From contig CM055095.1 in NCBI GenBank assembly GCA_029204225.1, forward strand, positions 20,203,348 through 20,267,347: a stretch of DNA of 64,000 nucleotides, given 5' to 3'. A program made the position numbers and the translations under genes. This stretch comes from Diphasiastrum complanatum. Taxonomy: Eukaryota > Streptophyta > Lycopodiopsida > Lycopodiales > Lycopodiaceae. Shown here piece after piece: positions 1 through 11,420 of this stretch. A model generated the notes under the pieces. That model was given only the letters and a program-made list of their open reading frames with translations. It had not been told where the DNA came from and did no database searches. Every line of letters starts with the position of its first letter. The stretch's first letter is position 1.

Positions 1-1188
1 CTATCAAACAAGCACAAAATTCTATGAAGCAAAATTACATATGCACAAGGTTAATTGGAAGTCAGAAACGGTGACGGACAATATTCCCAAAACTAGTATT
101 ATATTTCAGGAGGACATCTCAGGCGAATCCTGAAAACTTCTAATACGAGAAAATCAAAATAAGAGCACGATGCAAGAAAATTTAGCACATGGTTGAGAAT
201 TATTTGGAGGGATCGCGTGCAAGAACGAGTTCGAATACGAAGCAGAGAAGGCTAGGAAGCCAACGATACAAGGGAATGGAAAGCTCAAAGAAACAATACC
301 GAAAATTTCAAAGATGCACTATACAGGAATTTGAAACGTCGTCGAGTAAAATATCTCACACACGAGAGAAAGAAAATAAAGTAAAGATGGATCGAATCAG
401 GATCGGATCGGAACGAAAAGCATCCAGGATTCTGCAAAATGCAAAGCCCCAGACCAGAGTCACCGCATAACAGAAGGCCCCGCCGTCCCCGGGCCTCGCC
501 AACACGCCCCAGAAGGATCGAGATTCGAGGCCGCTTACGTAATTCACCCTTCTTGGTTTCCAATGAACGGGAGTCTCTAAAAATTGGGACCAAGGAAACT
601 TTGGATGCCAAGGTAACCAACTTAGCCACCCTATGCGGCTTGGAAGTGATCACTAATATTTTCTTTTTTCTGACACGATATGAAAGGCCTTCTACGGAGG
701 CTGGTAGCCCAAGGTGGAAGACCCTTCCGAAGGCGAAACAGCCGAAGAGGTTCTTCCCTGGCAAGAAAATATTTTGTACCCTTTTTGAAGCTTTTGTTTG
801 TTATAAAAAAAAATTTGATGCACCTTTTAGGCAGAAGGTGCACATAAACGAAGGTGCATGTAAATATTTGAAAAAAAAAGGAAGCACATGAATATTGCTT
901 GAGGATGCAGTGGTGGAGTTTCTTCATTGAAAAAGGTATTTTAGGACTTGGCAATGGTCTTCTTGGTGGCTTTTGGGTGGTGCAAGGGCCGTAAAATTAC
1001 GCGCCCCCACCCTCAAATCTTAGGAAGGCTTGAGGCCACGTAATGCCAACTTTGAATTTTCATCATCATTATTTGACAATGGATTTTCAATGACATGGCA
1101 TAACACATGAAAAAAGTTCCATTTAATAGTATCCAAAATTGAAAGTTTGACTTTATATCTTTACTTGAACACCACCTATGACTACCCC
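1..1188. other. Non-coding stretch, no gene recognised
   Basis: Several overlapping open frames exist on both strands between about 190 and 950, but none shows a recognisable motif, splice structure or compositional bias, and they overlap each other in opposite directions. The GC content rises around 430-540. This could be the edge of a host gene or its 5' region, but nothing visible decides that. Confidence 0.4.
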
Positions 1189-1712
1189 TCCCCCCCCCCC
1201 ACACACACACACTCACACTAAGAAATATGACTTTATATCTCCACCTAGCCCACTCGACACACCTGCAAGTTTGACTTTATATCTCTACTTGAGCACCACC
1301 TATGACCCCACCCCACCCCATCCCACCCAACCTACCCCACACACTTACACACCTATAACCCCACCCCTCTCCACTCCACACACTCTATCTCTAAAAGTGG
1401 GACAGAACCACCTATGGCTTGTCTCTTTCTCTCCTCTCTCTCTCTCTCCCCCCAAGTGTGGGGAGAACTTATGATCTCCAACTCCATGCGAGGACAAGGA
1501 CCAACTTTGTTTCATGTCATTTTTTTATGACTTATGAAATTTTAAGCAACTTTATGGAAGCCCTTGAATATCTTTCTGACTCCAAGCCATATTGATACAT
1601 TTCCCCAATTGAATCCACTTGTCAAATACAAAGGTGCACCTCAAGGAATTCCTTTACGTGTACTTTTAAGTGACCACAATCTTTGGATATCTATTTTTCT
1701 AAAGAGTGAGTA

Positions 1713-1781
<69 letters not shown>

Positions 1782-2332
1782 CAAGGATTATTTCATTACC
1801 ACAATAAAACTGATGACCAATGTGCAACTACGTGTTAATATGGAGTTGAGTGTCTAACACTAACCTTGCATCAAGTGAATCTCATGCAGATTGTAGTATG
1901 CCATGTGGATGTCAAACACACACAAAAAAATGAGCACTTTAGCATAAGGGGAGGAAATACTTGAATGAATGATATACTTATAGGATAAAGTGTTGAGGTG
2001 GAGGCCTTCACCCATAAGGGCCTTGTCCGAGGATAGAGCTTGAGGGTAGGGCTTCAAGAACAAAAGCCCCTTGTCTTGGAATCTTATTGAACATAAAGAC
2101 CATCTAGGGGGTAATGCCATGCCTAGGCAAACTCGAGAAGTGTTTACAAAATTTGAATATTTGTGGATTCAATCTGGCATTGCGACTTGGCAATCTCTAT
2201 TTTCCCAACTAATTCAACCAATTTCCATATAGTTGCACTCAACATAGTTAAATTTAGAAAAAAAACCATTTCGTTGCAAGCCTTCAAAAACAAAACATTC
2301 CTACCTTTACCATATAAATATGCTCACACATA

Positions 2333-2399
<67 letters not shown>

Positions 2400-2985
2400 A
2401 CGCATGACGCACGTGTCCATGTCTTGCAATTATTTTGAATTGGCAAACTTATGTAGTAGATAGTTTTTTAATTGTGGGCGAGCATGCATGCATGTGTGCG
2501 TGTGTGTGTGGGTGTGTGTGGGTGTGCATGCATTGTTGATCCACGCTATATTTTTTGATGTGGCAAGAAAATGGACTAGTTTATGTGTGTTTGAAGGCAA
2601 ATTGTAGTGCAGGTCTTGTGATTGAGCCATGATAGGCCAATATTTCCTAAAATGTGCACATAAACACACATTATTGAGCATAAAAAAGATTATATAATTG
2701 TATTGGGCCCATGAATGTTTTTAAAGATCATAATTTTTAGGTTCCATCTAAATGGCTTTGTATTTTAGTTTTATCCATGAGGACTAGCAAGCTTTTGTCC
2801 ATGAGGGATGTCTATTTCTAAGTCTAAAGGTTACATCCATGCATATTTGTAGGAAGTAATCAAATCTAATTATCATGTCCTACATCGTGGTGGTCCCTAA
2901 CTCAATATGAACCATCCATTTATGACACACATTATGTGGTAGATTTGGTTTTGGGAATGAGCACATATTACCACACATACAATAT
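1189..2985. repeat. Microsatellite-rich non-coding region
   Basis: Visible arrays are a C/CA run near 1189-1212, a (CT)n run at about 1717-1779, and a (GT)n run at about 2335-2396, followed by looser TG-rich DNA at 2495-2530. Two copies of a short phrase (gtttgactttatatctctacttgagcaccacctatgac type) lie near 1145-1180 and 1270-1303. No gene is recognised in this stretch. Confidence 0.7.
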
Positions 2986-2992
2986 AACATGC

Positions 2993-3866
2993 TGATGTGG
3001 GGGGGAAGGCCCTGCCAAGGGCCTTCCTTGTTGGGAGGGCCCTTGCCCGAGGGCGGGAGCCCGAGGGTAGGCCTCGACCAGCAAGGAAGGCCCGAGGGCT
3101 TCGGACCTTCCCCTACGTTTTTTTTTTGGCTGTACGGTACGGCCGTACAGTCGTACGTGTGGACTAGTTTTTTTTTTTTTTTTTTTTCGATTTTTTGCCG
3201 TTTTTTTTTTCACAAATTTTTTTACGTTTGTGGTGGAATGTGGATGTGGACAGCCAATGACAAGCTGCCACATAGCACATGCACATTCCACCGGAGAGAG
3301 GAGAGAGAACGTGCATTCCACCGGAGAGAGAACGTGCATTCCACCTGAGAGGAGAGAGAAAGTGAATTCCACTGGAGAGAGGAAAGAGAATGACAGATTC
3401 ATAGGAGAGAGAAAATTGGATGGACATTATGCTCCTGGAGGTGGTCCCAAAATACAAAGGACACCTGAGCACAAGGCATTACGTGGGGGGCAAGGCCCTG
3501 CCTAAGGGCCTTCCTTGTTGGGAGGGCCCTTGCCCGAGGGCGAGAGCCCGAGGACAGGCCCCGACCAGCAAGGAAGTCCCGAGGGCTTCGGGCCTTCCCC
3601 TACGTAATGCCATTGTGCGAAGGTTTTTTTTTTTTTTTTTTTCTCGTTTTTTGGCCGTACCGTACGGTGGTACGGCCGTACGCGTGGACCAGTTTTTTTT
3701 TTATTTTTTGCTGTTTTTTTTTGCAAATTTTTTTACGTTTGTGGTGGAATGTGGATGTGGACAGCCAATGACGGACTGCCACATAGCACATGCACATTCC
3801 ATCGGAGTATGCTCCTGGAGGTGGTCCCAAAATACAAAGGACACTTGAGCACAAGGCATTACGTAG
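2993..3866. repeat. Two-copy tandem GC-rich repeat unit
   Basis: Two related units lie head to tail, at about 2993-3482 and 3484-3866. Each starts with a GC-rich block (gtgggggg, aaggccctgcc, gggagggcccttgcccgag, ending in gggcttcg and ccttcccctacg). A poly-T tract and a CGTACGG/CCGTACG palindromic block follow, then a shared phrase from tttacgtttgtggtggaatgtg, and a common tail from gctcctggaggtggtcccaa to aaggcattacgt. The first unit also carries a minisatellite of ttccaccggagagag type at about 3285-3415, which the second lacks. This is likely a non-autonomous repeat or satellite. No coding content is supported. Confidence 0.75.
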
Positions 3867-4141
3867 CATGAAAGGCCATACATGACACATGGCTCCAAGA
3901 TGTCACGACATGAGGAAATATAGCATGTTCTCATATAATATGAATTTATCTCTTACCCAGCTTTCTCATTGGCCTTGACTAGTAGATATTTAAAAAGGAG
4001 TTGAGAAGAAAGTAAAAAATGCACATATTTGTAAAGACCATTATTAGATGAGCAAATGACAACATTATGCATGGACGAGTACATGACATTATCAAAGAAA
4101 AAATGCATGGTACATGAAATATATACGTGGGTATAATTATT

Positions 4142-4173
<32 letters not shown>

Positions 4174-4650
4174 GTGTGTGTGTGTGTGTAAGTCCAGATG
4201 TATAGAACTAGACATCTATGCATGATAAGTAGTTTCATGCTCATGGTTAACAAGCAAGCCACATGGCCCTGGCCCTTTGTTATTATGTTACCACATTACT
4301 TGATGTATTAGTTTGAACTACTCTTTAGTTTTTAATAGCAATGCACAATTTTAGAATATATGATTTTTTTAAAATCATGTCTGAACACGATGACATTTGT
4401 CTTGGGACTTTGACCTGAAAAAGATTAATCTTTTTTGGTGTTTTTTAATGGTTCTAGTTTTAGGCCAAAATCATGAATTTTTTAATAAATCTCTAGATTT
4501 TGTTTTAAAAAAAAAACCAAAAAATGCATATTCTAAATAAAGAACTACAACTTTTTTGTTGCAAACTTCATAAAACCATCATAATCACAAATGAAATAAT
4601 AATTCAAGAGAACAAACGATTTTTGAAACTCAAAATCCCATTGAAATACA
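3867..4650. other. AT-rich non-coding stretch with (TTG)n and (TG)n
   Basis: A (TTG)n run lies at about 4142-4172 and runs into (TG)n to 4189. The rest is AT-rich DNA without a convincing ORF. It is the flank beyond the 3' end of the leftward DUF7869 gene. I saw no clear inverted-repeat terminus that would mark the end of that element. Confidence 0.5.
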
Positions 4651-4657
4651 AAATAAC

Positions 4658-7600
4658 TTAAATTATATTTGCACATTCTTTTTTTCGAAGTACATTTTCT
4701 AAGGAATTTTCACTGATGCCTCTCAATTCAGAACTTGACATATTCTCAACACTCTTGTTTTCAGCTGATGAAGTGGAAGACCCGTCTTCTTCATCAGAGT
4801 CAACTGGCATGTCTTCCTCAGAATCTGCGTCTAATGGTGACAAAAAACCTTGTAAATCAGCTTTTCTCTATTGATGACGAGTGGAGGATAATGGTTTTTC
4901 AAGTAATCCAAGTCGTTCTTTCAATATAGATATTGTTGACTTTCGTAGATAATTGGTCATTGTTAATTCAAAATTAAATGCCAAAACATCTACATCCTGT
5001 AGATTAAATCGTCGACTCTTGGTTGATTTTTTGGCAATCTCTTTCTCTTGCCTTTTGGATCTACTTGCAACATTTCGAGTTTGTACCTTCCCAAAAAAGC
5101 ATTCGTTGAAGTGGTGCGCAACCAGTGGACACGTAGTACTTTTGTTTGATTGCTATTTTGAATAAAACCAAGTACTTTGGCAATCCAAAATAGATGTCTT
5201 TCATTGTTTTCTGAAGCTAGAAGTGCAACAAGGCTTCCAATTTGGATTTCATTCAAATTACCGTGCCATTTTATTTTTGCAGCTTTTACACTTTGCCTAT
5301 TCTTCCTTGAGCCCACATAAATTTCGTGTTCCTCACCTTGCACAAGTTGTAGGAAATCATTATCTCGAGGAAGATCTGAAGGTTCGACAGTCGTAGTTGA
5401 TGTTCCTAATTTATGAGGCCAATAAAATTCATCAGTTGTTGATGTATGTTTGAGATTGAGCAAACTGATTTTGTGTTCTTCGAAAAAGTCCATCCACCAA
5501 TGTTGATCAAACTCATCAAAAAAATGATAAGCTGCCGAATACTTGATTCCAAAAAATTTAACGAGACGAATGGATCAATCTCACGATGTTCTCTTTGCGC
5601 CTTTTGTTCTTCTAGCAAGGACTTCAAGGGAGACAACACAACAAGCTTGATTTGAGTCGATGTAATGTTAAGCAAAAATCGAACTCCTTCAAGAGGTAGC
5701 CACGAAACTGAATTTGAAAATAGTTTGCCCCATAATAATATAATGTCTGATTTGTTACATTTGATTTTAAACTGGTGCTGAAAGCTAATATCATTAATAT
5801 TAGCTACGCATCGCTCTATTTCGTTGGACGCCTTAACATAATCACAAAAATCATTTGTGTGTCTGATTAATGACACGTTTGGCTTTGGCACATACGATTC
5901 CTCAACAATGCTTTGAAGCACTGGTAATGAAAATGCTTTCTTGCGTCTCAACCTCTTAGAAAAGCAACTAAACATTTGATCAATTTGATCGTGGGTATGT
6001 CCTACCAACAAAAATCCTATTTTTACTTTTTTGAAAAAAAATTCCTCCACTAGCATAGACAAGTATGCCAAAACAGTTTGATTTTTATTTTCCCTAGCAG
6101 TGTTGTCAAGCTGCAAATAAATTAGTTCTAGAAGATTTTCACCAAATTCGCAAATTATCTTATGTACAGTGGTGATCGTCAAATTTGGATCATTTCGAAC
6201 ATTGGGATAATTAAAAAAGACCTTGGACTCCAAAGTGCCATTAAACACAAGTGCTCCAACGAGATGAACCTGAATAAAATCTGCCTCGTTCAAATTTTTG
6301 GGCACTCTGACAAAATGAGGCAACATTGTTTTCTTCTGATTCATGCCATCAATAACAAGTCCCAAATATTTTTGTGGACATTTCAAACATTTCTTTCGAT
6401 GTTTGGCCAACTTTTATCTTTCAACTGTTTGTTGATCTTTGTGCAGTTGAAGAGCTTTTGCAGCATCCACTGAAAATACAATGATTCACTTATTCATAAG
6501 AATAAAGATCATACCATAATGGTGTTCAAAAAGACTGCAACATAAATTTTTTCAAAACAAAAAGTACTAAAATGAAAGACAAATTTGATTAATATTTACC
6601 TTTCTCGTCAGTGGTCTTTGCAAGTTGTTTTGCAGACTTTAACAACTAGCAAGTGGAGCATACTGTCATTCGTGATTTTTTGGGAATCTTTACCAGTCCA
6701 AAATCTCTTTTCCAAATTCTAAGAAAATATGAGTAACTCAAATAGGGAACATTTTTTGTTTTTGCAAATTCTTTGTACATAAAAAATATTTCTAATTTTG
6801 TAAAATTATCCGGCAAGTGAGAATATAAGGAATTAGGCAATTTTTCTCTGTGCCTATGAAATGCTTTAGCCAAGCAGTTGCATTTAAAGCATCTGAGAAA
6901 ATAGTTCGACCATGTAAGGATCCCCGTAATGTTGGGTTTTTCTGAAGTCGTGCATGCATTCGTTGAAGCCGTGAGTTTTCGATTGCGTGAACTGCTTTGT
7001 AAGCTTTGCGACAAACCTCCAAAGCATTTAAAAAATACAAAAATGAGTTTTTGTCCGGCCTCATTGTTGCACACAAATAGTAATTTCTCTCATCCTTACT
7101 TCGTAAAAAGAATTTTGATCCTAATTCTTCAATTTCTCTGATACTCAACTTTTGCAAACAACAGGATGAGCAGCAAATAATATTTCGTACCTTTCGAATA
7201 TGAGATTTTGTAATCAACTGTTTTTTATCATTCGTTAAATTAGGTGAGGATTTCGTTAAATCGTTAAATCTCTCTTATATTTTTCTTTTTGTTTAGAATC
7301 TGATCTATAAATTAAACTTATAACACTAGTAGGTGCTTGAACTGGTTGAGAATGTGTTGGAGTTTCATGACTGAGAATTCTGGCTCCAACCTCCAAATGT
7401 TCTGGACCCTCAGAAGGCTCTAAATTTTCAACGAATATAGCCCTTTTAGATTTAACACGAAGAACATCACTTTGAGAAGGTCTTCTATGAACATGAGAAA
7501 AGCTTGAACGCCGCGGATCAACAGACTTACGTGGATCTGTTGATTTACTAGAATCAGTAGCTGAGTGAATTGAAGCTTTTGACTTATCACTCAATGATTC

Positions 7601-7858
7601 AACTTGTTCAAAAGAACAATGTTCTAGTTGTGTCGAGCCTGTATCTGAAGAGGAAGACGAGGTCGAAAGATTTGATACAAGCTGACTTACAGGCGTCATT
7701 TCTTGAATAGTACTTGCTTGAGAAATTTCAAATGATGAACGGGTAAATGATGACGATGCCACATCATTTACCAAAACAAGTTCAGATTCAGGAGTGGCTT
7801 CATAAAAAAAGGCTTTCATTGGGAATGTCAGATGAAGATGTTGCACTTGTTGCAACAT
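4658..7858 (-). pseudogene. DUF7869-domain protein gene (transposase-like), frame-damaged
   Basis: Read leftward. An N-terminal Ser/Thr-rich segment (7858-7256) leads to a Cys-rich stretch (ICCSSCC) and a segment with VCRKAYKAVHAIE, SLHGRT and AWLKHF (7217-6792). A PKKSRMTVCSTC block ends that part (to 6646), and the DUF7869 core lies at 6410-5406. The core shows GLVIDGMNQKK, IYLQLDNTARENKNQ and LVGHTHDQIDQMFSCFS. Spaced acidic residues (IDG, LDN, and the D of HTHDQID) suggest an RNase-H-fold nuclease, which is my inference. A later piece (5493-4990) has a BAH/Tudor-like phrase (GSLVALLAS, FWIAKVLG, VLRVHWL), and an acidic Ser-rich tail ends near 4658. Introns probably separate some pieces, for example near 6475-6600. 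Frames break near 7255 (8-bp duplication), near 6830 and near 4880, and a stop follows VCSTC, so this copy looks dead. It diverges from the ParB-like gene at 9262. Confidence 0.65.
7254..7270 (-). other. 8-bp tandem duplication that shifts the DUF7869 frame
   Basis: On the minus strand the octamer atttaacg occurs twice in tandem. Removing one copy would bring the frame ending at 7256 into line with the downstream frame that carries the Cys-rich block. This is a simple replication-slip lesion and supports treating the two ORF pieces as one former gene. Confidence 0.55.
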
Positions 7859-7934
7859 ATTGAGTTACAACTACTGGAATAGAAGAGGTAGAACTACTTG
7901 ATATTGTAACCTCAAAAAAATTTTTAACTATGTA

Positions 7935-8507
7935 CTTATGCTAAGCATAGAATCGTTCAAATAGTTAACACCACACTAAATGTGCCCCTCAAACATAACT
8001 GCAATCTATGCTGGTCATAGAACAAATAAAAACCTATGCGAACCTCAATAGACGTATACAGAAAAACCAACTAAATGCAAATAAGCAACAAGCCTAAAAA
8101 GTAGCTGGTTAATAAAAATTTTCGACGGCTACCATGCCTTGAATACTGTTTGGCAGCATTCGTAGGGTTAGGGTTAGGTTTAGGATTAGGTTTAGGGTTA
8201 GGGTTAGGTTTGGACTATCCCGGCTAATACTCATGGTCGGCGTGGGGTGAGGTGAGTCGCGGGAACTCGGTCCCGAAGTAAGCTGGAGGACTGGCGTGAG
8301 ACGAGGGTATTGAAAAAAAAAATTATTTAAGGACCATAGTCCAAGCATAACTCGCCTCATTTGCGAATTCAGAAGCCCACATGCTGCCAGAGCAATCGCT
8401 GCGACCAAGTCACGGCATTCTATAAAATTTCGCATACGTTCTCGCTTCCAGATTTCTTGATGATAAGATTATTGTCATTTTTTAACTTTGCTCTATGCTT
8501 AGCATGG
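7935..8507. promoter_or_regulatory. Outlying palindrome copies upstream of the DUF7869 gene
   Basis: Copies of the CTATGCTNAGCATAG palindrome lie at 7935-7951 (core TATGCTAAGCATA), 8006-8020 (degenerate, ctatgctggtcatag) and 8493-8507 (ctatgcttagcatgg). All are in the non-coding region between the two divergent genes. They match the sites of the main array at 8580-9031. Confidence 0.6.
8163..8213 (+). repeat. Interstitial telomere-like repeat
   Basis: About 50 bp of intermingled TTAGGG and TTTAGGG units on the plus strand (tagggttagggttaggttta and on). TTTAGGG is the common plant telomere repeat, and TTAGGG occurs in several plant lineages. The tract lies in the intergenic region between the DUF7869 gene and the palindrome array. 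It may be a repaired break, an insertion into telomeric DNA, or a telo-box-like promoter element. Confidence 0.8.
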
Positions 8508-8575
8508 GGGGGTATTAAATTCTTGCATTAAAAAATATTCATATTTTAATTTGTATTCATCTTCTTAGAACATGG
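8214..8575. other. GC-richer intergenic segment
   Basis: A block at 8225-8300 with higher GC than its surroundings follows the telomere-like tract, then sequence containing ttctataaaatttcgc near 8420. That could be a TATA box for either divergent gene, but no start site can be fixed. I compared the block mentally with 5S rRNA and tRNA patterns and saw no match. Confidence 0.3.
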
Positions 8576-8579
8576 GTAA

Positions 8580-9031
8580 CCTATGCTCAGCATAGGTGCC
8601 TGAACCAATCCTCTCCTCTAACCTATGTTGAGCATAGGCTGTGTTCGGGTCCTTAGTAACATCCTATGCTCAGCATAGGATTTTGGCGTTATTTCTTCAA
8701 TTCTAACCACATTTCGACCTATGCTGAGCATAGATTGCATCTCTGGTCCTGTTCCAACCTATGCTCAGCATAGGTTAGCAAGCAAATTGCAAAGACATCC
8801 TATGATCAACATAAGTCGTTACGCGCACGAGTAACGACCTATGCTGAGCATAGGATGTCTTCACAATTTGCTTGCTAACCTATGCTGAGCATAGGTTGGA
8901 ACAGGACCAGAGATGCAACCTATGCTTAGCATAGGTCGAAACGTGTTTAGAATTGAAAAAATAATGTCGGAATCCTATGTTGAGCATAGGATGTTACTAA
9001 GGACCCGAACACAACCTATGCTCAGCATAGG
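8580..9031. repeat. Array of eleven 17-bp palindromes (CCTATGCTNAGCATAGG)
   Basis: Copies start at 8580, 8622, 8663, 8718, 8758, 8799, 8838, 8879, 8919, 8974 and 9015. Seven match the full consensus CCTATGCTNAGCATAGG, three carry one change (8622, 8718, 8974), and the copy at 8799 is degenerate (cctatgatcaacataag). Start-to-start spacing is 42, 41, 55, 40, 41, 39, 41, 40, 55 and 41 bp, so most sites lie about four helical turns apart on one face of the DNA. The layout resembles clustered protein-binding sites such as iterons or parS arrays. That function is inferred, not shown. The array sits between a DUF7869 gene and a ParB-like/methyltransferase-like gene. Confidence 0.9.
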
Positions 9032-9033
9032 TC
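8620..9033. repeat. Giant inverted repeat (about 203-bp arms, 8-bp loop)
   Basis: The left arm (about 8620-8822) is the reverse complement of the right arm (about 8831-9033), with an 8-base centre (gcgcacga, 8823-8830) flanked by gtcgttac and gtaacgac. The unique DNA between the 17-bp palindromes also matches between the arms: for example gcatctctggtcctgttcca at the left pairs with tggaacaggaccagagatgc at the right. So the fold is a true long palindrome and not just repeated small ones. Scattered mismatches show some age. It could extrude a cruciform or transcribe into a long hairpin RNA. The first palindrome copy (8580) lies outside the arms. Confidence 0.9.
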
Positions 9034-9654
9034 GCTACTCGTATTTTCTTGTTTTACAACGCTTTGTCGTAGAAAAGTGATCCATTTGAGATGTTTTAGT
9101 AAGAAAATATGTTTAATCTGTAGTTTTGTTTTTTAAATTTTTTTTCACAAAATTGGCTTGTTTTATTAAAGTTTTCAGTATTTTCATTAAGATAGCGTTT
9201 TAAATTTTCCTAAAAAGTCTTTTTTCTTGCAGATTTTCAATTGTCTTTGATAATTTTCAAAATGTCGAGGATTTCTTTTAAGCTTTCGAAAAAACCTCAA
9301 GATACCTTGAAAGATGAGAAAAAATTCATGTACTACTTCACCAAAGGGGTCAACAACACAAAGCTTTCGGAGCTTTTTATTCATTTAGCTGAGAAGCCTG
9401 GCAGGGGAGACTCACAATTCAAAGTTCAAGGAAGATTGCTTGCTGATCAACCAGATGAGGATCAGGAAGAAGGTTTTGTGAATAACTTGTAAAGGAGATG
9501 GATAAGTCTCATTCTATTTTCATTCTGAACGAGACTATGATAAAGATCTAACTTTGCCAGGACGAGGCCATCAAAGCTTATTTTGATAAAGCTCTAGTTA
9601 CTTTGGTGAGTAATTATAAAACATATTTTTAATCATGTTTGTATACATTTGTTT

Positions 9655-9668
9655 CATGCTTAGCATAG
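9655..9668. promoter_or_regulatory. Palindrome copy in the first intron of the ParB-like gene
   Basis: catgcttagcatag, a 14-base copy of the array palindrome. It sits in the likely intron between 9606 (gtgagt donor) and about 9755. Confidence 0.55.
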
Positions 9669-11420
9669 TTGTTACTGAATATAAAATCATTTAAACTTTT
9701 AGATTTAAGCTTTTACTCATTATGTTTTAAATTTGATTTTTGTTTCTGCCGAAAGCATGAAGCAATGCTTAAAAATGGATTTAGCTGCTATTGTTGAGGG
9801 AACAGAGCTGGTCTATTCATTACGGAGGTCAAAAGGTATATCCATTAGACCTCGCAAGCCTGCTTCTACCACTGCTCATGTCACAAAACCGGCCTCTGAA
9901 AATGTTGAGGATATAACTATAGTTGTCCCTCATCCCAAAAAGAAAAGATCTCATAATATTTCTGAGTCTTCGCCCACTAGAGCTAACTCACGCCCAAAGA
10001 CCATGGCTACACATCGCCATAAGTCCATACCTTCTGTTGAAAGCAAAAAAGCCGCCACCGAACCACCTCTGTCGCTACCTGGTGCATCCATCCGCCCATT
10101 AACAAACAGCTCTGAACTTGTCAAATTAAGAGAGGATATCCACAAAACAAAAAAAAATAAAAGAAACAACTTTGATTTTAGACATAAATCAATGTGATAG
10201 GCCACTTGTAGACCCAATAATAGGAGACATGCCAATGAAAGTTAGAGAGCCTAATGAAACACATGTACATAATTTAAAAATAAAATTTAAAGGTCATACA
10301 TAGGCCATAGTTACTCCCTTTGTTGTTTTGGTTGATCCCAACGAATGCAACAATGATGCAAATTTTGATTTTTCTTTATTAGATTCATATCATTTTTTTG
10401 TTCTTGGGGAGATACACAGCTTATAAGCTCGAAAACAATTATCTCAAGAGTATCCCCATATCCCAAGCTTTCGAACTGTGAGTGCCATTGCATTTGCTGG
10501 TTTGATAGTGGAAGAAGCAAAATTATTGGCTTGGGACCACAATATTGACCAGGACTACCGGATGAAGATGACCGTGATACAAAGAATTCGTTTTTTTTTC
10601 ACAAAGAATACATGAGAGTCTCCAAAGCAGGAGATGTGATTTAACTTGAGTTAAAAGCACTATGTGCTCAAGAGACAGGCCTACCTTTTGATTCAAAAAA
10701 TCCTACGCAGAGCCTTACAAAATACGATAATTTTTTTCAGCTTGCTTTTCGTAGTGGCCAGGAAATTTGTTTGGCTATGCTCGTCATGGAATGTTCTGGT
10801 CATAATATATGTTATAATCCTTTTAAATTATTTTTATCAAACTAAAATTTTGAACTCAATTTTAATATTCGTTAACTTCTTTATCAATTAAATTTATTTT
10901 TTTTTATTTCAGGTGTGGGCCCTTGTTGATAAATTTTTTTTATAAATGAGAAACTTTTCAAATAAAAGGCCAACCTGCTCAGGGTGCCTCAAAGTCCAAA
11001 AAAAAATTGTGAGCACTCAAACTTTGAAGCCAATCCCTACTAAAATGGGAATATCAGAGTGGAAGAATATGCAAGGGATTAGCTCTTCAGAGCTAATAAT
11101 AAGTGTTCTTTCGAGAGTTGTCGATGGTCAACTTTCTCTGGCAGAAATGGGAAAAGAATTTTAGAGGTAATAGTCATAATTCAAATATTTATTTTTATGT
11201 TATATTTTTTAATAAAGTGATTTTCATAATTTGGTTGAATTTTTAACAATTATAATTTTTAAATGCAGGCACAAATTATTTATGAAAGTTTAAGAAGCCC
11301 TTGTGACAGGGTTAAATTGTCAAGATTTCAATGAGTGCCAAAGGCTTTATCCTCTGAGCAGCCGAAATGAATCCTTGAGTCCACTTTTGATTTTGTTTAA
11401 AGACATGGTATTTATTTCAC

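Noticed and set aside
285-891. Two long opposite open frames (159 and 150 codons) near the window start
   Set aside because: They overlap each other on opposite strands, show no known motif and lie in a locally GC-richer stretch where long chance frames are expected.
8225-8300. Possible 5S rRNA or tRNA gene in the GC-rich block
   Set aside because: The sequence does not match conserved 5S or tRNA elements in order, and no cloverleaf could be drawn.
8109-8435. Leftward 108-codon frame with NLTLTLNLILNLTLTL
   Set aside because: The Leu/Thr/Asn repeat is a translation of the telomere-like tract.
8580-9031. CRISPR-like array
   Set aside because: Palindromes of 17 bp spaced 41 bp in a plant nuclear context, with spacers mirrored between the arms of an inverted repeat; no cas genes. 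It is not a CRISPR.
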